Assembly: GCA_030248215.1 (NCBI GenBank)
Contig: JASANG010002035.1
Location: forward strand, 118,307 to 182,306
Source: Enoplolaimus lenunculus
Taxonomy: Eukaryota > Nematoda > Enoplea > Enoplida > Thoracostomopsidae
Direction of reading: 5' to 3'
DNA: 64,000 nucleotides
Shown here: positions 57,339 to 64,000 of the stretch, in pieces
Position numbering within the stretch: the first letter of the stretch is position 1
Layout: every line of letters starts with the position of its first letter
Made by a program: the position numbers and the translations under genes
The notes under the pieces: generated by a model
What the model was told of the DNA's origin: nothing
Seen by the model: the letters and a program-made list of their open reading frames with translations, nothing else
The model's database searches: none

Positions 57339-59350
57339 AGTATATTCAAATTTACCATAACTCAAAAATTACATAAGTTATAATAAACTAAAGTTGGACC
57401 CGACTGGTTATAATTTTAATTCGGAGGGACTTGTAGTGTAAATTGTAATGCTGAATTTTGTTAATTCAAAACTTGATTTTTATACTAATGAATAGCACTC
57501 TAAGTCAGTTTTTAAAAAGTATATTCAAATTTACCATAACTCGAAATTTACGTGAGTTATAATCAACTCAAGTTGGACCCAACTTGCATATAATTATAAA
57601 TTAGGAGGGAAATTTGTAGTGTAAATTGTAATGCTGAATTTTGTTAATTCAGAACTTTATTTTTATACTAATCAATAGCACAATGAGTTTTTAGAAAGTA
57701 TATTTAAATTTTTCTATAACTCAGAAAATTACTTGAGTTATAATCAACTCAAGTTGGACCCAACTTGCTTATAAATTAAAATTCGGATGGGACTTTTTGG
57801 TAGTGTAAATTGTTAATGCTTTCTAAAAACTACTTCTTTGATGCTATTAATTCATATAAACTTGATTTTTATACTAACAAAATACAGCATTACAATTTAG
57901 CTACAAGTCCCTCCGAATTTTAAATTTATAGCAGTTGGGTCCAACTTTTTGAGTTGAATAGCACTCAGTAATTTTTGAGTTTTTAGAAAGTATAAATATA
58001 TTTTAAAAACTCATCCTATTGATTAGTATAAAAATAAAGTTCTCAATTAACAAAATTCGATTCAAATTTACCCATACCTCGAATAAATAACATGGGAGTT
58101 ATAATCAACTCAAGTTGGACCCGACTGGTTATAATTTTAGATTCGGAGGGACTTGTAGTGTAAATTGTAATGCTGAATTTTGTTAATTCAGAACTTTATT
58201 ACTACACCCTCACAACATTCGTCAACTAAGATATAACTCATGTAATTTTGATATGGTAAATTTGAATATCTTTTAAAAACCCACTATTTTTATACTAATC
58301 AATAGCACAATGAGTTTTTAGAAAGTATATTTAAATTTTCTATAACTCAAAAATTACTTTTTGAGTTATAATCAACTCAAGTTGAACCCAACTGCTTATA
58401 AATTAAAATTCGGAGGGACTTGTAGTGTAAATTGTAATGCTGAATTTTGTTAATTCAAAACTTGATTTTTATACTAATGAATAGCACTCTAAGTGGGCCT
58501 TTTTAAAAAGTATATTCAAATTTACCATAACTCAAAAATTACATGAGTTATAATCAACTCAAGTTGGACCCGACTGGTTATAATTTTAGATTCAGAGGAA
58601 CTTGTAGTGTAAATTGTAATGCTGAATTTTGTTAATTCAAAACTTGATTTTTATACTAATGAATAGCACTCTAAGTGAGTTTTTAAAAAGTATATTTAAA
58701 TTTACCATAACTCAAAATTTACGTGAGTTATAATCAACTCAAGTTGGACCCGACTGGTTATAATTTTAGATTAAAAAAGGGACTTGTAGTGTAAATTTTG
58801 TAATGCTGAATTTTGTTAATTTAAAACTTGCTTTTTATACTAATGAATAGCACTCTAAGTGAGTTTTTAATAACGTATATTCAGCTTTAATTTACCTCAT
58901 CCTCAACTCTAAAATTTACCAGTTGGTACGCTTTTTGAGTTATAATTAACTCATTATTTTTGAGTTGGACCCAATTTGCATATAATTTTTAAAACCTCGT
59001 GAGGCTATTAATTGTGAGTGTAAATTGTAATGCTGAATTACAATTCGTTAATTCAGAACTTGCCTATTTTTTATACTAATCAATAGCACAATGAGTTTTT
59101 AGAAAGTATATTTAAATTTTCTATAACTCAAAAATTACTTGAGTTATAAATATCAACTAACTAAGTTGGTTATTTTACTCAACTGCTTTATCAAAATTAA
59201 AAATTCGAGGGACTTGTAGTATAGTGTAAATTTTGTAATGCTGAATTTATTTTTTAATTCAAAACTTGATTTTTATATTGATGAATAGCACTCTAAGTAA
59301 GTTTTTAGGAAAGTATAGTTCAAATTTACCTTTGCCAGTCCCTGAAATTT
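57339..59350 (+). repeat. Forward satellite array, degraded portion
   Basis: The same A and B monomers continue in the same orientation, but with many small insertions, homopolymer stretches and interposed pieces in reverse orientation (for example about 57810-57960, 57990-58060 and 58200-58290). Decay begins near 56800. Confidence 0.85.
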
Positions 59351-59800
59351 TTAATTATAGCATTGTCCTTGAGTTTATAATCAACTCATTTTTAGTTTAT
59401 AGTTTTTTTTTTTTTTTTTTTTTTAAAAACTCATTGTGTTTTACCATTACTTAAGTTCTGTTTTTATAAATTTTTCAGATTCGAATTTTACACTTTTCTT
59501 ATTTTATAATTATTATGCTTGTCAATTTTTTTGTTTATTTATATCTCACGTTTATTTTTATACTTTTAATTTAATATACTTTCACTTGAGATACTATTCA
59601 TTGTTTTTTTAGTTTTTAATTTAATTAATTTCATCATTCTTACAGTACAAATCCCTCCAATAACATTACCATTAATAAACTAATTATTTATAACTCTATG
59701 TAATTTTTAGATTATGATAATTTTGTATATTTTTTATAAATTTACTTAGATTTTTATTTATTTTTTTAAAAATAAATTATTGAATTAAAAAAATTCAGCA
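59350..59800. repeat. Scrambled AT-rich junction between oppositely oriented satellite arrays
   Basis: A run of about 22 T at 59405-59424 and satellite words in disorder, including fragments of both orientations. No clean monomer can be placed. The change of strand happens here. Confidence 0.75.
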
Positions 59801-62800
59801 TTAAACACTCAATCTCCGTTTTAATTTAAAAGTTAGGTCTTACTTGACTTGATTATAACTCAAGTAATTTTTGAGTTATAGAAAATTTAAATATACTTTT
59901 CTAAAAACTCATTGTGCTATTTTTTGCTATATAAAAATAAAGTTCTGAATTAACAAAATTTCACTATTACACTCCGTCATTTAGAGAATTTAAGTCGGAT
60001 ATCCAACTTGAGTTGACTATAACTCAGTGTAAATTTTTGAGTTATGATAAATTTGAATATACTTTTTAAAAACTCACTTAGAGTGCTATTCATTTAGTAT
60101 AAAAATCAAGTTTTGAATTAACAAAATTCAGGTTACAATTTACACTACGAGACTGCTCTCAAATCTAAAATTATAACCAGGTAAGTCCAACTTTGAGTTG
60201 ATTATAACTCATGTAATTTTTGAGTTATGGTAAATTTAAATATACTTTTTAAAAACCCACTTAGAGTGCTATTGAGTTAGTATAGAAAATAAATAGTTTT
60301 GAATTAACAAAATTCAGCATTACATTTTACACTACAAGTTTCCAAATTTTAATTTATACATTCGTAAATTTTTGAGTTGTATTTTTTCTCTAGTTTTTTT
60401 TTTTTTTTTTTTTTTAATTCTTCATTTGTTTTGCTATTTGTTTAGTCTAAATAATTAAAGTTTTGAATTTACAAAATTTTTTTTTCTCTCCGGTCCCTCC
60501 ATTAAATTTCCATCTTTTGAGTTGATTATAACTCATGTAATTTTATATATAGTAAATTTGAATATACTTTCTAAAAACTCACTTAGAGTGCTATTCGTTA
60601 GTATAAAAATAAATTTTAAATTAACAAAATTCAGCATTACAATTTACACTACAAGTCCTCCGAATCTATAATTTATAACCAGTTGATTCCAACTTTGAGT
60701 TGATTATAACTTCATTTCAATTTTATTTAAAAATTTAAATATACTTTCTAAAAACTCACTTTGTGCTATTCATTGTATAAAAATTGATTTTTAAATTAAC
60801 AAAAATTCAGCATTACAATTTACACTACAATCCCTCAAAATTTTAATTTTATAAGCAGTTGGGTTCAACTTGCGTTATTATAACTCAAATAATTTTTGAG
60901 TTATAAAAAATTACTTATACTTTCTTAAAAACTCATTGTGCTATTGATTGGAGTATAAAAATAAAGTTCTAAGAATTAACAAAATTCAGCATTACAATTT
61001 TACAGCTACAAGTCCCTCAAATCTAAAAATTATAACTCAGTCCTCCAACTTGAGTAGATTATAACTCATCTAATTTTTCAGGTATGGTAAATTTGAATAT
61101 ACTTTTTCTAAAAACTCACTTTAGAATATTTAACTTTTTTCAGTATAAAAATCAAGTTTTTAAATTAAAAAAAAATTCAGCGTTAATTTACACTACAAGT
61201 CCCTCCGAATTTTAATTTATAAGCAGTTTAGAATCAAACTTTTTTAATTGATTATAACTCAAGTAATTTTTTAGTTATAGAAAATTTAAATATACTTTCT
61301 AAAAACTCATTGTGCTATTGATTAGTATAAAAATAAAGTTCTGAATTAACAAAATTCAGATCAATTTACACTACAATTTCCTCCGAGTTTAAAATTATAT
61401 GCAGTTGGGTCCAACTTTGAGTTGATTATAACCTCACGTAAATTTTACGAGTTATGGTAAATTTGAATATACTTTTTTAAAACTCACTTAGAGTGCTATT
61501 CCATTAGTATAAAAATCATTTTGAATTAACAAAATTCAGCTTTACATTTTTAACTACAGTCCCTCCCACTACAAGTCCTCAAAGTTCCGAGTGTAAAATT
61601 ATAACCAGTCGGGTCCAACTTTGAGTTGATTATTGACTCCCAGCTTAAATTTTTAAGTTATGGTAAATTTGAATTAATATCTTTTTTTTAAAACTCACTT
61701 AGATTGTTATTTCATTAGTATGAAAAATCTAGAGTTTTGAATTAACAAAATTCAGCATTACAATTTACACTACAAGTCCCTCCGAATCTAAAATTATAAC
61801 CAGTCGAGACTTTTAAGTTGATTATAACTCATGTAATTTTTGAGTTATGGTAAATTTGAATATACTTTTTAAAACCCACTTAGAGTGCTATTCATTTTAT
61901 AAAAATCAAGTTTTGAATTAACAAAATTCAGCATAATTTACACTACAAGTCCGTCCGAATTTTAATTTATAAGCAGTTGGGTTCAACTTGAGTTGATTAT
62001 AACTCAAATAATTTTTGAGTTATAGAAAATTTAAATATACTTCTAAAAACTCATTGTGCTATTGATTAGTATAAAAAGTAAAGTTCTGAATTAACAAAAT
62101 TCAGCATTACAATTTACACTACAGTCCTCCGAATCTAAAATTAGAACCAGTCGGGTCCAACTTTGAGTTGATTATAACGCATGTAATTTTTCAGGTATGG
62201 TAAATTTAAATATACTTTCTAAAAACTCACTTAAAGTGCTATTCATTAGTATAAAAATAAAGTTTTGAATAACAAAATTCAGCATTACAATTTACACTAC
62301 AAGTTCCTCCGAATTTTAATTTATAAGCGATTCGTTGGGCTCCAACTTTAGTTGATTATAACTCACAGTAATTTTCCGTTATAGAAAATTTAAATATACT
62401 TTCTAAAAACTCATTGTGCTCTGATTAGTATAAAAATAAAGTTCTGAATTAACAAAATTCAGCATTACAATTTACACTACAATTTCCTCCGAGTTTAAAA
62501 TTATATGCAGTTGGGTCCAACTAGAGTTGATTATAACTCACGTAAATTTTTGAGTTATGGTAAATTTGAATATACTTTTTAAAAACCCACTTAGAGTGCT
62601 ATTCATTAGTATAAAAATCGAAGTTTTGAATTAACAAAATTCAGCATTACAATTTACAGTACAAGTCCTCCGAATCTAAAATTATAACCAGTCGGGTCCA
62701 ACTTGAGTTGATTATAACTCATGTAATTTTTGAGTTATGGTAAATTTGAATATACTTTTTAAAAACCCACTTAGAGTGCTATTCATTAGTATAAAAATCA

Positions 62801-64000
62801 AGTTTTGAATTAACAAAATTCAGCATTACAATTTACACTACAAGTCCCTCCGAATTTTGAATTTATCGCAGTTCATAAACTTAGTTAATTGTAACTAAGT
62901 AATAATTTTGAGTTATCAAAAAATTAGAATATACTTTCTAAAAACTCATTTTGTGCTATTGATTAGTATAAAAATAAAGTTCTGAATTAACAAAATTCAG
63001 CATTACAATTTACACTACAAGTCCCTCCCGAATCTAAAATTATAACCACTCGGTTCCAACTTGAGTTGACTATAACTCACGTAAATTTTGAGTTATGAAA
63101 AATTTGAATATACTTTTTTAAAAACTCACTTAAAGTGCTATTCATTAGTATAAAAATCAAGTTTTGAATTAACAAAATTCAGCATTTCAATTTACACTAC
63201 AAGTCCCTCCGAATCTAAAATTATAACCAGTCGGGTCCAACTTTGAGTTGATTATAACTCACGTAATATTTTGAGTTATGGTAAATTTGAATATACTTTT
63301 TTAAAAACTCACTTAGAGTGCTATTATATTCATATAAAAATCAAGTTTTGAATTAACAAAATTCAGCATTACAATTTACACTACCAAGTCCCTCCGAATC
63401 TAAAATTATAAGCAGTCGGGTCCAACTTTAGTTAATTATAACTCAAGTAAATTTTGAGTTATGGTAAATTTAAATATACTTTTAAAAACTCATTGAGTGC
63501 TATTCATTAGTATAAAAATAAAGTTTTGATTAACAAAATTCAGCATTACAATTTACACTACAGTCCTCCAAATCTAAAATTATAACCAGTCGGGTCCAAC
63601 TTGAGTTGATTTGTAACTCATGTAATTTTTCAGGTATGGTAAATTTGAATATCTTTTTAAAAACTCACATAGAGTGCTATTCATTAGTATAAAAATCAAG
63701 TTTTGAATTAACAAAATTCAGCATTACAATTTACACTACAAGTCCGTCCGAATTTTAATTTATAAGCAGTTGGGTCCAACTTGAGTTGATTATAACTCAA
63801 ATAATTTTTGAGTTATAGAAAATTTAAATATACTTTTCTAAAAACTCATTGTGCTATTGATTAGTATAAAAATAAAGTTCTGAATTAACAAAATTTCAGC
63901 ATTACAAGATTACACTACAAGTCCCTACAAAAATAAAATTAGTAACGAGTCAGGTCCAACTTGAGTTGATTTGTAACGGATGTTATTTTTCAGGTATGGT
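59800..64000 (-). repeat. Satellite array in reverse complement, running off the right edge
   Basis: The reverse complement of the same A and B monomers, about 24 units. Their order mirrors the forward higher-order repeat. Private markers appear in the expected reverse sequence: CATCTAATTTTTCAGG (61070s), TCCGTCCGAATTTT (about 61950) and TTACAGTACAAGT (about 62655). Many single-base insertions and deletions are present compared with the forward array. Confidence 0.9.

Overview
This is a gene-poor, AT-rich, intron-containing stretch of an animal genome. Ephrins are known only from animals. Every recognisable gene is split by GT-AG introns, and the rest is mostly small palindromic non-autonomous transposons and satellite. 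I cannot name the species. Clustered ephrin-A type paralogues would suit a tunicate or another invertebrate. The TTAGGC hexamer seen many times is the nematode telomere unit, but here it is carried inside short transposons and is weak evidence of lineage.

Layout. 1-5750 (+): 3' part of an ionotropic glutamate receptor gene (end of the S2 ligand lobe, M4 helix, cytoplasmic tail), cut by the left window edge. 6831-12096 (-): a complete six-exon ephrin with signal peptide, ephrin ectodomain, a very long Ser/Thr-rich stalk in one exon, and a short last exon that looks like a GPI-anchor signal. 17386-18132 (-): possible exons of an unrecognised gene. 18241-19887 (-): a two-exon synaptotagmin with intact C2A and C2B domains but no transmembrane segment. 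19888-45683: about 26 kb with no recognisable gene, holding short transposons, a 98-bp tandem repeat and degenerate repeat families. 45684-49181 (+): a second six-exon ephrin, paralogous to the first, with the same intron phases in the shared domain but no visible membrane anchor. 50921-64000: satellite of 176- and 180-bp monomers in a higher-order repeat of about 3031 bp. It runs forward to about 59.3 kb, then appears in reverse complement. The sequence becomes rich in small insertions from about 56.8 kb onward.

How the genes fit together. The two ephrins (ligands of Eph receptors in axon guidance and embryonic patterning), the synaptotagmin (calcium sensor of vesicle exocytosis) and the glutamate receptor all suggest neural or developmental roles. 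No operon-like arrangement is implied. The ephrins are divergently oriented about 33.6 kb apart with the synaptotagmin between them, which fits an old duplication with inversion. The glutamate receptor and the first ephrin converge tail to tail. Gene models below were built by matching splice sites and reading phases across exons by eye; no transcript or database search was available.
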